From Bacteroides sp. (GTDB lineage Bacteria > Bacteroidota > Bacteroidia > Bacteroidales > Muribaculaceae), in assembly GCA_014802335.1 (NCBI GenBank), contig JAAVCL010000007.1, positions 1-50,869 on the forward strand: 50,869 nt of DNA, written 5' to 3'. Of this stretch, positions 7,680 through 16,116 are shown one piece after another. Under the pieces are notes generated by a model. The model did no database searches. It was given only the letters and a program-made list of their open reading frames with translations, and had not been told where the DNA came from. Numbering within the stretch: position 1 is the stretch's first letter; every line of letters starts with the position of its first letter. The position numbers were made by a program, and so were the translations under genes.

Positions 7680-8282
7680 TTATTTAAACAGTTTGAACGA
7701 TTGCCGATGCACGGGAGTAACTCCCCGGACGCGTATAGCTTCGTAATGTTCTTTTGTGGGGTATCCCATATTCTTTTCCCAACCGTAGCCGGGAAATTGA
7801 GAAGCCAGCTGCTGCATAAGGGCGTCGCGGTGGGTCTTGGCAAGAATTGAGGCTGCCGCTATCGAACGATACGTTGCGTCCCCTTTCACCACCGTGTGAT
7901 AAGGCACACCCATCATCCTCTCCGGATCGAGATATGGTTTGAATCGGTTGCCGTCTACAAGTATATGGTCGGGACGCACGGTGAGCGCATCCAAAGCACG
8001 GTGCATACCCGCAATGGAGGCATTGAGAATATTTATTTTGTCGATTTCTTCGGCCTCAACCATCACAACGGCCCATGCGGTGGCCCGGGCCTCAATATAA
8101 ACGCGCAGTTCCTCGCGATGAGCCGCACTGAGTTTTTTTGAGTCGTTAAGCAAAGGGTGGTCAAATCCGGCCGGCAGAATCACTGCCGCGCAACACACCG
8201 GGCCGCACAGACATCCCCGGCCTGCCTCATCGCATCCCGCCTCGGAAACGTTTTCGTACATGTATTCTTTAAGTTCACTCAT
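7680..8282 (-). CDS. rnhB: ribonuclease HII
   Basis: This 200-residue protein carries the RNase HII signature GCDEAGRG at residues 16-23, with metal-binding D18 and E19, followed by LNDSKKLS and HILVDGNRF. It removes ribonucleotides misincorporated into DNA and cleaves RNA in RNA-DNA hybrids. Length and motif order are normal. It lies downstream of the polyprenyl synthase gene on the same strand, separated by 50 bases that include a perfect palindrome, and ends at the shared terminator. A second, type I-like RNase H is encoded at 41227-41886. Confidence 0.97.
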   Translation of the reverse strand: MSELKEYMYENVSEAGCDEAGRGCLCGPVCCAAVILPAGFDHPLLNDSKKLSAAHREELRVYIEARATAWAVVMVEAEEIDKINILNASIAGMHRALDALTVRPDHILVDGNRFKPYLDPERMMGVPYHTVVKGDATYRSIAAASILAKTHRDALMQQLASQFPGYGWEKNMGYPTKEHYEAIRVRGVTPVHRQSFKLFK

Positions 8283-8295
8283 TTCTTGTGACTTT

Positions 8296-8315
8296 GAAGT
8301 CGTTTAAACGACTTC
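8296..8315. repeat. perfect palindrome of the GTTTAAAC repeat family
   Basis: A 20-base perfect palindrome, GAAGTCGTTT followed by its reverse complement, is followed on the plus strand by T5. Half of it (GTTTAAACGACTTC) matches the ends of the element at 49128-49319 and the sites at 19814 and 50350. The T-run lies on the strand opposite to the local genes, so it is not an obvious terminator for them. Confidence 0.8.
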
Positions 8316-8332
8316 TTTTTATATGCACGCTT

Positions 8333-9307
8333 TTACGTGTGGCGTTCGATGATGTAATCGAATATGAGTTCAAAATCGCGCTTTGACTCACCCGAAGGCA
8401 ATTCTTCAAGAATCTTCATGGCTTCCTGCTGCATGGCACGCATGCGGCTGTATGCATATTCGATACCACCGTTGCTTTTTGCAAATTCAATGAGCCGCGT
8501 AATGTTATCGGCAGTGAGATTGCCTTCGCTCAGTATCTGTCGCATTGGCTCTGATTTCTCTTGAGGCGCGTTGCCGAGGGCGTATAGAAGCGGAAGTGTC
8601 ACCTTTCCTTCCCGCAGGTCGTTTCCGGTGGGTTTGCCGATGCGTTTGTCGTCAAAGTAGTCGAATATATCATCCTTGATTTGGAAACAGAGTCCAAGCA
8701 GTTCTGCAAAGGCCACAAGTCTCTCCTGCTGCGTTTCGTCGGCTCCTCCGAGCTCTGCACCCATCCGCGCGCAATTCATGAAGAGAGAGGCCGTTTTCTG
8801 GCGTATCATCGATATATAGCTCGATTCCTCCAGCGAGTGTTCACGGGCATTGCATATCTGATCAATTTCTCCGAGGCTTAATTCCTTGCCAAGCGCAGAC
8901 AGAGCCGATATCACACGGATGTCGCCGGTGCGAATCCCGGCTGCCAATGCGTTAGACACAAAGAAATCGCCCACCAGAACCGCGATATGGTTGCCCATTG
9001 TGGCATTGATGGTCGCAACTCCGCGACGCAGTGCTGTCTCATCCACTATATCATCGTGAATCAAAGAGGCGTTATGAAGCATCTCAAGCGCAGCCCCGGC
9101 AAGAAGCACCTCGCTGCTGACTGCTCCGAACATCCGGGCACTAAGTATCACAAGTATGGGCCGGATCTGCTTCCCTTTAACCTGAAGATAACGCGACACG
9201 ATATCATTCATCATACGGTTGGTGGTGGCCAACTGTGTGACGATAATGTCGTTCATCTCTGCAAGTTCTGACGACAGATCCTCCTGTATTTTTTTCATCG
9301 GATTCAT
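8333..9307 (-). CDS. trans-polyprenyl diphosphate synthase
   Basis: This 324-residue enzyme has both aspartate-rich motifs: DDIVD (residues 85-89) and DDIFD (212-216, in FQIKDDIFDYFDD). It adds isopentenyl units to an allylic diphosphate. In Bacteroidales such single long-chain enzymes usually make the menaquinone side chain (IspB-like); the product length cannot be read from sequence. The frame is open seven codons farther upstream from a TTG, but the -7 promoter box at 9317-9324 lies inside that part, so the ATG at 9307 (MNPMKK) is chosen; the ATG at 9298 is an alternative. It probably shares a transcript with rnhB. Confidence 0.92.
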   Translation of the reverse strand: MNPMKKIQEDLSSELAEMNDIIVTQLATTNRMMNDIVSRYLQVKGKQIRPILVILSARMFGAVSSEVLLAGAALEMLHNASLIHDDIVDETALRRGVATINATMGNHIAVLVGDFFVSNALAAGIRTGDIRVISALSALGKELSLGEIDQICNAREHSLEESSYISMIRQKTASLFMNCARMGAELGGADETQQERLVAFAELLGLCFQIKDDIFDYFDDKRIGKPTGNDLREGKVTLPLLYALGNAPQEKSEPMRQILSEGNLTADNITRLIEFAKSNGGIEYAYSRMRAMQQEAMKILEELPSGESKRDFELIFDYIIERHT

Positions 9308-9316
9308 AAGAACAAG

Positions 9317-9324
9317 CAAAGTTA
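9317..9324 (-). promoter_or_regulatory. -7 box of the polyprenyl synthase promoter
   Basis: On the minus strand TAACTTTG (9324-9317) matches TAnnTTTG and ends nine bases before the ATG at 9307. A good -33 TTG at the right distance was not found. If used, the mRNA leader would be only about three to five bases. Confidence 0.45.
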
Positions 9325-9523
9325 GCAAAAATTCTCCAATTTTTCTTTGTCACTGCACCCGAATTTGAAAAAAACATCTTTTACGGCCCGGAACTTAATG
9401 ATCTATTTTCTCTAAAATCTATCTGAAACCGATTATTCTTGTGCGGCCGGGCCTTAAACAATTGCACGGCTATCCATGTTATTTCAGTAAATATTCAAGT
9501 AGTAATTAATAATCCCCCCAGCC

Positions 9524-10060
9524 ATGAAAAACAAAATCCGCGAGGCCATAGAAGCCAACGACATTACCCGCGTTCGGATTCTTCTGATAGAGTCCATGAG
9601 CAAGAATGCCGGCAAATCGGCAGCTCTTACCGAAATAAGCGAAACTGTGTCGTCTCTTAAAGACCTCTTTGAGCCTGATAACGGAAAGGCATATCCGGGT
9701 GCCCACGAGATGACTGAGGTCGGACTCAAGGAACTCACCGAGGATTTGCACCAGAACTTCTCGCTTCCGAAATATCGCCTTTTCACCGAGGTGCATGCAC
9801 GCATAGCGCGCGATCCTGAATTTTCGTTGAGTGAAGAACCGGAAGTTGCCGAGAATCTTGAAGCCTCGCCTCTCCAGCCGCAAAGACCACGGAGAATCAC
9901 GAAAACCATCGGCTTTATTCTGATGATTCTGGGGGCGGCCTGCTCGATTGTAGGCATTTGCACCGGTGTCAAATTCATGATTGGTCTCGGCATCGGGGTG
10001 ATAATGCTTGGTTCGGCTATCGTCTATTCCGGTATTCCCCGTTCTTCATCATCTTTATGA
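9524..10060 (+). CDS. uncharacterised protein with two C-terminal membrane helices
   Basis: I do not recognise a family. The 178-residue product has a soluble, charged N-terminal part of about 125 residues, mostly helical by composition. A proline/arginine linker (PLQPQRPRR) leads to two adjacent hydrophobic helices near residues 127-146 and 149-168. Such a layout suggests a cytosolic domain anchored to the inner membrane by a helical hairpin. The last 37 bases overlap the 3' end of convergent uvrC. The upstream 190 bases show no clear consensus promoter. Confidence 0.7.
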   Translation: MKNKIREAIEANDITRVRILLIESMSKNAGKSAALTEISETVSSLKDLFEPDNGKAYPGAHEMTEVGLKELTEDLHQNFSLPKYRLFTEVHARIARDPEFSLSEEPEVAENLEASPLQPQRPRRITKTIGFILMILGAACSIVGICTGVKFMIGLGIGVIMLGSAIVYSGIPRSSSSL

Positions 10061-11973
10061 AGGACGGCCACCAAAGCTGCTGCCTTTGATTTCCCCACTA
10101 CTTTTTGAATATCTTCGATTGAGGCGGCACGCAGTCGCTTCACACTTTTAAATTCTTTCATGAGTCGGGCGGCTGTCTTGGGTCCGATCCCCGGAATTGA
10201 GTCTAATTCCGAACGCACCTGTCCGCGGCTTCTTTGGTCGCGGTGGAATGTTATGCCAAATCTGTGCGCCTCGTCGCGCAGGGCCTGGATAACGCGCAGG
10301 GAGGGCGATTTCTTATCCAGATAAAGCGGAAGGGAATCTCCCGGAAAGTAGATTTCCTCCAGTCGTTTCGCAATGCCCACAAGTGCCACCTCTCCCCTTA
10401 TGCCCATTTCATCAAATGCTTCGACGGCTGCACTGAGCTGGCCTTTACCACCGTCGACCACAACAAGCTCGGGGAGCGATTGCCCCTCGGCCATCATGCG
10501 TGTGTACCGACGATGAAGAACCTCTTTCATCGAAGCGAAGTCATTTGCTCCAACCACAGTCTTTATATTGAAATGCCGGTAATCGCGCTTGGCCGGCTTG
10601 CCGTTGCGAAACACCACGCAACTGGCAACAGGATTCGTGCCCTGAATATTGGAATTATCGAAACACTCAATATGCCGGGGTTCCTTTTGCAATCTGAAAT
10701 CTGATTTCATGCGCTCCATCAATTTGTCGGTGGAGCGGTCGGGATTGAGGGCTGCCTGCTCCTTCTCCTTATCGGCCATGTATTGGGCCGCGTTTTTCAC
10801 AGCGACATCAAGCGCCCTCTTTTTCTCTCCCCGTTGCGGAACATTGAACTTGACTTTCTCGAATTCCACATCGGGAAGAAACGGAACTATTACTTCTTCA
10901 AATTCGCGTCCGAACCGTTCCATGACTTCAACTATCGCCATTGACAGAATCTCCTCGGCAGTCACCTCGTTGTTCCGCTTATGATATTCCAAATTCAGAC
11001 TCTGAGTCACGGCCCCGTGATGTATGTGCATAAAGTTCACGAATGCGCGTTCTTCATTTTCGACATATCCGAATAAATCAGCATCCGGCCGGGTTATTTC
11101 TCCGACGATGCTCTTCACGTTATATTTCCTGACAATCTCATATTTTTCTTTGACGGCCTGAGCTTCCTCAAATTTCCATTTCTCACTCAATTCATTCATT
11201 TCTTCAAGCAAGTTGCGCTCAAGTTCCACGGTTTCTCCGTTGAGAATCTGCCGCACGCGTTTTATATATTCGCCATATTTTTCGGGACTGATCAACCCCT
11301 TGCACGCTCCCCCGCATTTCTTTATATGATAGTCCAGACACAAAGAATATTTGTTGCGCGCAATACTTTTTTCATCCAACGCATGCCGGCAAGAACGCAG
11401 TGGATAGGTTTCCCTAATCAGATCAAGAACCGTCTTTGCCGCCTGAATATTACTGTACGGCCCGTAATATTTCCCGTCAACATCCTTATCCCTGGTCATA
11501 AACACACGCGGATAAAGTTCTTTGGTTATAACTATCATCGGATATGACTTGTCGTCTTTCAGGGCCACATTATAATGAGGCTGATAACGCTTTATCATGG
11601 CATTCTCCAGATGAAGCGCATCCTCCTCGGTTGCCACGACAATAAAGCGCAAATCAACGATATTACGGACAAGCAGATTTGTTCTCGTGGAGTCGTGTCG
11701 GCGATTAAAATAACTTGACACACGTCGTTTCAGACGTTTGGCCTTTCCGACATATATAACCTTTCCCCGTTTGTCCAAATACATATACACGCCGGGCGAT
11801 TCCGGAAGATTCAGAATCTTCTTCCGCAACTGTTCACCGGGCCGGTTGTTTGATATATCATCACGTGTTCTGTCGGGTTTGATTTCAAGACCGAATCCGC
11901 CCTCCTCATCTATCTGTCGGCCGAAACCGGCCAACAGTTCATCGTTGACATTTTCTTTTATATCGTTGTTCAT
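10024..11973 (-). CDS. uvrC: excinuclease ABC subunit C
   Basis: This 649-residue protein has the GIY-YIG nuclease domain (GVYMY 61-65, VIYVG 72-76, K77 and following), then a cysteine-containing region, a UVR segment (LLEEMNELSEKWKFEEAQAVKEK-like), the RNase H-like endonuclease domain (ECFDNSNIQG, VVVDGGKGQ) and C-terminal helix-hairpin-helix motifs (IPGIGPKTAARL). It makes the two cuts of nucleotide excision repair with UvrA and UvrB. About 50 extra N-terminal residues precede the GIY-YIG domain, so the true start could be internal. Its 3' end overlaps the convergent 9524-10060 gene by 37 bases. Confidence 0.97.
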   Translation of the reverse strand: MNNDIKENVNDELLAGFGRQIDEEGGFGLEIKPDRTRDDISNNRPGEQLRKKILNLPESPGVYMYLDKRGKVIYVGKAKRLKRRVSSYFNRRHDSTRTNLLVRNIVDLRFIVVATEEDALHLENAMIKRYQPHYNVALKDDKSYPMIVITKELYPRVFMTRDKDVDGKYYGPYSNIQAAKTVLDLIRETYPLRSCRHALDEKSIARNKYSLCLDYHIKKCGGACKGLISPEKYGEYIKRVRQILNGETVELERNLLEEMNELSEKWKFEEAQAVKEKYEIVRKYNVKSIVGEITRPDADLFGYVENEERAFVNFMHIHHGAVTQSLNLEYHKRNNEVTAEEILSMAIVEVMERFGREFEEVIVPFLPDVEFEKVKFNVPQRGEKKRALDVAVKNAAQYMADKEKEQAALNPDRSTDKLMERMKSDFRLQKEPRHIECFDNSNIQGTNPVASCVVFRNGKPAKRDYRHFNIKTVVGANDFASMKEVLHRRYTRMMAEGQSLPELVVVDGGKGQLSAAVEAFDEMGIRGEVALVGIAKRLEEIYFPGDSLPLYLDKKSPSLRVIQALRDEAHRFGITFHRDQRSRGQVRSELDSIPGIGPKTAARLMKEFKSVKRLRAASIEDIQKVVGKSKAAALVAVLHKDDEERGIPE

Positions 11974-12170
11974 ATATCAAATTTGCGTATTTGAAACCTA
12001 CTTATCCTGCACATCAAATTTTCAAAATCAAATATTAGATATATCCGATTTCATCGAAAGAATTATAGAACTTACCAAGTGAAGCCACTCGAACTTTTTT
12101 TTATAAAACATGAGAAGCGTATAAAATTGCCTTCGTAATTCAAAGCGACTTCACTATCCATTCTTAACAA

Positions 12171-12211
12171 GAGGCGCGGATATTGTTACGACAACAAAAT
12201 ATCCACGCCTC
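12171..12211 (-). terminator. hairpin terminator after apt
   Basis: GAGGCGCGGATATT (12171-12184) and AATATCCACGCCTC (12198-12211) form a 14-base stem. On the minus strand the single odd pair is a G-T wobble, so the hairpin is stable in the apt transcript. It begins 22 bases after the apt stop. The rest of the 260-base gap to uvrC shows nothing else clear. Confidence 0.65.
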
Positions 12212-12233
12212 AGAAAAACAAGGAAAATTGGAC

Positions 12234-12764
12234 TTAGAACTTCAAGAGAGTTGTCACCTCACAATCTTCGGGTAAAACCTTTCTTCCATTCAGATCGGAA
12301 AGTTCCACGACAAAATTAATATAGATTTTCTTCGGATTCATCGACTTTACCAGCTCATAGCACGCACGCATTGTGCCCCCTGTAGCGAGCAAATCATCAT
12401 GAAGAAGCACCACATCATTTTCGTTAATTGCATCGCTGTGCAGCTCTATCGTATCCACGCCATATTCTTTGGCATAAGATTTCTTAACAGTAACCGAAGG
12501 CAATTTCCCTGGTTTGCGAGCGGGGACAAAACCGCAACCCAAAGCATAGGCCATAATAGAGCCACCGATGAAACCACGCGATTCGATACCCACGATTTTA
12601 GTTATGCCCTTATCGCGATACATATCCACAAGTGCATCACTCATTACGTGCAACGCCTCACCATCCTTTAGAAGAGTTGTAAGGTCGCGGAACACGATTC
12701 CCTTTGAAGGAAAATCTGGAATATCACGAATCTTTAATTTTAATTCTTCAATTTCCATAGTCAT
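12234..12764 (-). CDS. apt: adenine phosphoribosyltransferase
   Basis: This 176-residue protein has the type I phosphoribosyltransferase PRPP loop at residues 119-131 (VLLHDDLLATGGT) and the family start KIRDIPDFPSKGIVFRD. It converts adenine and PRPP to AMP in purine salvage. Two in-frame ATGs two codons apart (12764 and 12758) are both possible. It lies downstream of mnmG on the same strand, with about 100 bases between them that contain the parS-like palindrome. A hairpin terminator follows it. Confidence 0.96.
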   Translation of the reverse strand: MTMEIEELKLKIRDIPDFPSKGIVFRDLTTLLKDGEALHVMSDALVDMYRDKGITKIVGIESRGFIGGSIMAYALGCGFVPARKPGKLPSVTVKKSYAKEYGVDTIELHSDAINENDVVLLHDDLLATGGTMRACYELVKSMNPKKIYINFVVELSDLNGRKVLPEDCEVTTLLKF

Positions 12765-12836
12765 TATATTTTAATTTAACGAAGATTCAAAAAATTTAAA
12801 TAAAATCCTACTTATAAGTGGAGCTGAAAGCCGAAT

Positions 12837-12852
12837 TGTTCCACGTGGAACA
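12837..12852. other. parS-like centromere site
   Basis: TGTTCCACGTGGAACA is a perfect 16-base palindrome matching the general bacterial parS consensus TGTTnCACGTGnAACA, the binding site of ParB in chromosome segregation. It sits 20 bases after the mnmG (gidA) stop, a gene that lies near the origin and near parS in many bacteria. parA, parB and rsmG are not in the window. No second copy was found by reading the sequence. A role as the mnmG terminator is unlikely because no T-run follows. Confidence 0.7.
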
Positions 12853-12871
12853 CAAATTTCGGGCTACTGTT

Positions 12872-14794
12872 TCACTCCTTGTCCAATCCCCCTATCAAAA
12901 GCTGGAGCACATTAATATCTGCAGGCGAGACGCCCGGGATTCTGGATGCCCGGCCAATGGTATCGGGACGTATTTTGTCAAGCTTCTGGCGAGCTTCTGT
13001 TGAGAGTGCGTTCACGCTGAGGAAATCAAAACCTTCAGGTATATGAACATGCTCTATGCGTGTCTGCTTATCTGCAAGCTCTCGCTCCCGACGGATATAC
13101 CCTTCATACTTTATTAGAATTTCGGCAGCCTGAACTATTTCCCTGCGCCGCTCCTCTCCTATCTCTTCGAGCCGTTTTTTTAATCGTGGCAATGTTCCGG
13201 CCAACAATTCAAAATTCAACTGAGGGCGTTTCAGTAATTCCACGAGCCGCAATGAAGATGACAAGGGCGCCGTGTTCTGACTCGTGAGAAAGGCGTTAAA
13301 TTCGGGAGTCATCTTCACGGTGTGCTGTTTGGCCCACTCAATCAACCGGTCGCGTTCGTCATATTTCTCTTTCATCAGTCGGTATCTTTCTTCGGAGGCA
13401 AGTCCGATTTCGTAGCCGATTGGAGTGAGGCGATAGTCGGCATCATCCTGGCGAAGCAGAATACGATATTCAGCTCTTGAGGTGAACATGCGGTAAGGCT
13501 CATCCACTCCCTTCGTTACAAGATCATCGATAAGGACTCCGATATAGGCTTCGTCTCTTCCCAGAGTAACGGGTTCGAGATTCTGACTTCGACGTGCGGA
13601 ATTAATTCCGGCTATCAACCCCTGCGCGGCCGCCTCTTCATAGCCCGTAGTGCCATTTACCTGCCCTGCGAAATATAGGCCCGACACAAGACGTGTCTGC
13701 AAATCGTGACGAAGTTGCGTGGGGTCGAAGAAATCATATTCTATCGCATATCCCGGACGATAGAACTGCACATTTCTCAATGCTGGGATGCACTGAAGCG
13801 CCTTTACCTGCACATCCCACGGCATCGAACTGGAAAATCCGTTGATATAGTATTCTTCCGTAGTTTCTCCCTCCGGCTCCAGAAACAACTGATGACTTTC
13901 CTTATCGGCAAATGTGACGAGTTTTGTTTCAATACTGGGACAATAACGGGGACCAATGCTTTGAATATCCCCATTATATAAAGGGGATTCATCAAGACGC
14001 CCGGTCATAATGGCATGTGCCTCCGGATTAGTGTGCACAATCCAGCAGGGACGCGACTTGAGAGTGCGTTTAACTCCGGGAAGATATGAGAACTTTTCAT
14101 CCGGAAGATTATCGCCATCCTGGCGTTCGGCAAGTGAAAAATCAATGGTTCTGCCGTCAATCCTCGCCGGCGTCCCTGTTTTCATTCTTCCCACTGAAAA
14201 CCCGAGTCCCCCAAGCTGTTCGGCAATACCCTTGGAAGAATCTTCTGAAATTCTTCCACCTTCAATTTTGGTGGGGCCGAAATGCATCAATCCATTCAGA
14301 AATGTCCCTGCTGTCAACACAACATTGTCGGCCTTGAATTCAAAACCAAGCTGGGTCACAACACCCTTTATTCTGAATTTCTCGGGGCTTGAAGAATCCG
14401 GATTTGGCTCTATTAGCAGACGCGACACTGTGTCTTGAAAGAGGAATAAATTCTCTGTTTCATCAAGGATTTGGCGCCATTTATCGATATATTTTGTTCT
14501 GTCAGACTGAACACGAGGCGACCAAACAGCAGGGCCTTTAGAACGGTTCAACATTCTGAACTGAATGGCTGTTGTGTCGGCTACGATTCCCATCATGCCG
14601 CCCAAAGCATCAATTTCACGAACTATCTGGCCTTTGGCAATTCCTCCAACGGCAGGATTGCACGACATTTGGGCCACTCGGTTCATATCCTTTGTAATCA
14701 AAAGCACCGACGCACCAAGTTTCGCAGCCGCAACCGCAGCTTCGCAACCTGCATGGCCCGCCCCTATCACAATTACATCAAAATCAAATTTCAT
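12872..14794 (-). CDS. mnmG: tRNA modification enzyme MnmG (GidA)
   Basis: This 640-residue FAD protein starts with the dinucleotide-binding motif GAGHAG (residues 11-16) followed by CEAAVAAAKLGA. It also shows the MnmG landmarks MSCNPAVGGIAKG and AGQVNGTTGYEEAAAQG. With MnmE it adds the carboxymethylaminomethyl group to the wobble uridine of several tRNAs. Length is normal. ybeY lies upstream on the same strand with a 66-base gap and apt downstream, so ybeY-mnmG is a likely unit and apt may be read through. Confidence 0.98.
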   Translation of the reverse strand: MKFDFDVIVIGAGHAGCEAAVAAAKLGASVLLITKDMNRVAQMSCNPAVGGIAKGQIVREIDALGGMMGIVADTTAIQFRMLNRSKGPAVWSPRVQSDRTKYIDKWRQILDETENLFLFQDTVSRLLIEPNPDSSSPEKFRIKGVVTQLGFEFKADNVVLTAGTFLNGLMHFGPTKIEGGRISEDSSKGIAEQLGGLGFSVGRMKTGTPARIDGRTIDFSLAERQDGDNLPDEKFSYLPGVKRTLKSRPCWIVHTNPEAHAIMTGRLDESPLYNGDIQSIGPRYCPSIETKLVTFADKESHQLFLEPEGETTEEYYINGFSSSMPWDVQVKALQCIPALRNVQFYRPGYAIEYDFFDPTQLRHDLQTRLVSGLYFAGQVNGTTGYEEAAAQGLIAGINSARRSQNLEPVTLGRDEAYIGVLIDDLVTKGVDEPYRMFTSRAEYRILLRQDDADYRLTPIGYEIGLASEERYRLMKEKYDERDRLIEWAKQHTVKMTPEFNAFLTSQNTAPLSSSLRLVELLKRPQLNFELLAGTLPRLKKRLEEIGEERRREIVQAAEILIKYEGYIRRERELADKQTRIEHVHIPEGFDFLSVNALSTEARQKLDKIRPDTIGRASRIPGVSPADINVLQLLIGGLDKE

Positions 14795-14860
14795 TTTTAT
14801 AAATTCCTTTTTGGAAAGTAATTTACATTTATAGCTCCGTCAGGATCGTTAACCAATGAG

Positions 14861-15286
14861 TTATTCAGGCATTTCATCCCACATCTTCAACGCTTCATCT
14901 TCATGATGCTCCATTATTTCCCGTTCACCGGGACCTTTGTCGTTGATTCCACAAAGATGCAGAACCCCGTGGATGATGACCCGCAGCAACTCCCGATTAT
15001 ACGGCATCCCGAATTTATCGGCATTTGAAGCTACCGTATCGAGAGAAATCATTATATCTCCCGCTATGCGATCGCGCCGAGTGTAATCGAATGTAATTAT
15101 ATCCGTGTAATAATCGTGATTGATAAATTCCTTATTAGCTTTTAGAATATACTCATCGTCGCAGAAAAGATATGACAGACGCCCACAACGGAAACCATGC
15201 GCATCGGCCACTTTAGCAATCCATTCCCCCACCCTGCGATAATCAAGAGCCGGGAGGCTAACATTCTCAACATTGAAATTTATCAT
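14861..15286 (-). CDS. ybeY: rRNA maturation endoribonuclease YbeY
   Basis: This 141-residue protein belongs to the UPF0054 family. The metal site begins H106-GVL-H110-LCG but continues IND, so the third position, usually histidine (HGxLHLxGYDH), is Asp116. From memory, Bacteroidota YbeY proteins commonly have aspartate here, so this is probably a lineage feature rather than a defect. YbeY acts in 16S rRNA 3' maturation and ribosome quality control. A -7 box (15344-15351) lies upstream and a hairpin (15309-15336) lies in the predicted leader. Confidence 0.94.
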   Translation of the reverse strand: MINFNVENVSLPALDYRRVGEWIAKVADAHGFRCGRLSYLFCDDEYILKANKEFINHDYYTDIITFDYTRRDRIAGDIMISLDTVASNADKFGMPYNRELLRVIIHGVLHLCGINDKGPGEREIMEHHEDEALKMWDEMPE

Positions 15287-15343
15287 TTTCCAATTCTTTT
15301 ATTCAACTTGGCAAGCATCATCTTCCCGACTTGCCATAACTCG

Positions 15344-15351
15344 CAAATATA
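15344..15351 (-). promoter_or_regulatory. -7 box upstream of ybeY
   Basis: TATATTTG on the minus strand (15351-15344) fits TAnnTTTG. Transcription would start near 15339, about 50 bases before the ATG. The leader would contain the hairpin TGGCAAG/CTTGCCA (15336-15309). No convincing -33 box was found. Confidence 0.4.
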
Positions 15352-15563
15352 CTAAAAATTTTTAAGATTTCCCATAAGATTTTCAGCACCCGCATTTCTT
15401 ATAGCAATTGTCGTTCCTAAAATCTTTATAATTAAGCAGCTGTCTGAAATTACCTATGAGTTATTTTAGCGTTTTTTTGATTGGATTTTAAATTTTGAAG
15501 AAGAAATAAAGGAACTAAAAGCCTGATAACCAATTCCTAAGATACCAAAATCATCGTCCCATG

Positions 15564-15800
15564 TAGGGACATGGCGTGCCACGTCTGAGGAAAAATGGAG
15601 TGCGTGCCACGTCTGAGGAACATCGCCCCAATACCGGACGAGTGTAGGGACGTGGCGTGCCACGTCTGAGGAAACACCGTCTAATTACCTGACTCATCAT
15701 CGTTATCTCTCCCGTCAGTTTTGACCAGACGTGGCGCGCCCCGTCCCTACAAAAGTCCGGTAACGGGTCGATGTTTTATTCAGACGTGGCACGTACCACA
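15564..15800. repeat. cluster of REP-like palindromes
   Basis: At least five units of the GACGTGGC family lie here: 15564-15592 and 15643-15675 (TAGGGAC then the palindrome then TGAGGAA), a half copy at 15600-15621, and inverted copies at 15725-15760 and 15781-15800. Where complete, a tail reading TCCGGTA plus a G-rich stretch follows the CCTACA side, so the full unit is longer than the palindrome. These lie in the 1057-base gap between ybeY and the 16344 gene, which otherwise holds A/T-rich sequence, a promoter (16085-16116) and the repeat at 16117-16283. No gene is credible there. Confidence 0.75.
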
Positions 15801-16084
15801 TTTGCCGATGAAATAATTCTTATTTTTTGTACAAAGACCGAGTTGTTTAAAAGTTGTATATAGTATTGTATAATAGTTATTTAATAACATTATAAAAGCA
15901 ATTTAACGCCTTGAGGTTTCAATTTTCGTGTGCTTCCGAACAGATTCACACAAAAATCACACCCTCATAACGCAACTTTCGCGAAATCGGCTGACATTGG
16001 TAGGCCAATTAAGCAGACATCGGTAGGCAGATTAAATTCGACGGCCTTACTGACACCAATAACTTCTTCAATAAATTTTTCTAT

Positions 16085-16116
16085 TTTGTGTTTCTTAGAT
16101 TATATTGTTAATTTTG
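16085..16116 (+). promoter_or_regulatory. promoter for the LTA-synthase-like gene
   Basis: TTTG (16085-16088), exactly 20 bases, TAATTTTG (16109-16116) matches the Bacteroides consensus. Transcription would start near 16121, inside the left end of the repeat that begins at 16117. The leader to the ATG at 16344 would be about 220 bases and would contain the whole repeat. Confidence 0.7.

Noticed and set aside
12837..12852. The CACGTG palindrome as an mnmG terminator
   Set aside because: There is almost no loop and no T-run on the mnmG strand; the parS consensus explains it better.
15466..15663. Short minus-strand frame in the 15.3-16.3 kb gap
   Set aside because: It is produced by REP-like palindromes (repeating ARHVPT-type peptide) and has no coding character.
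15564..15800. Possible CRISPR array
   Set aside because: The units are palindromic, differ in orientation and spacing, and have no uniform spacers or cas genes.
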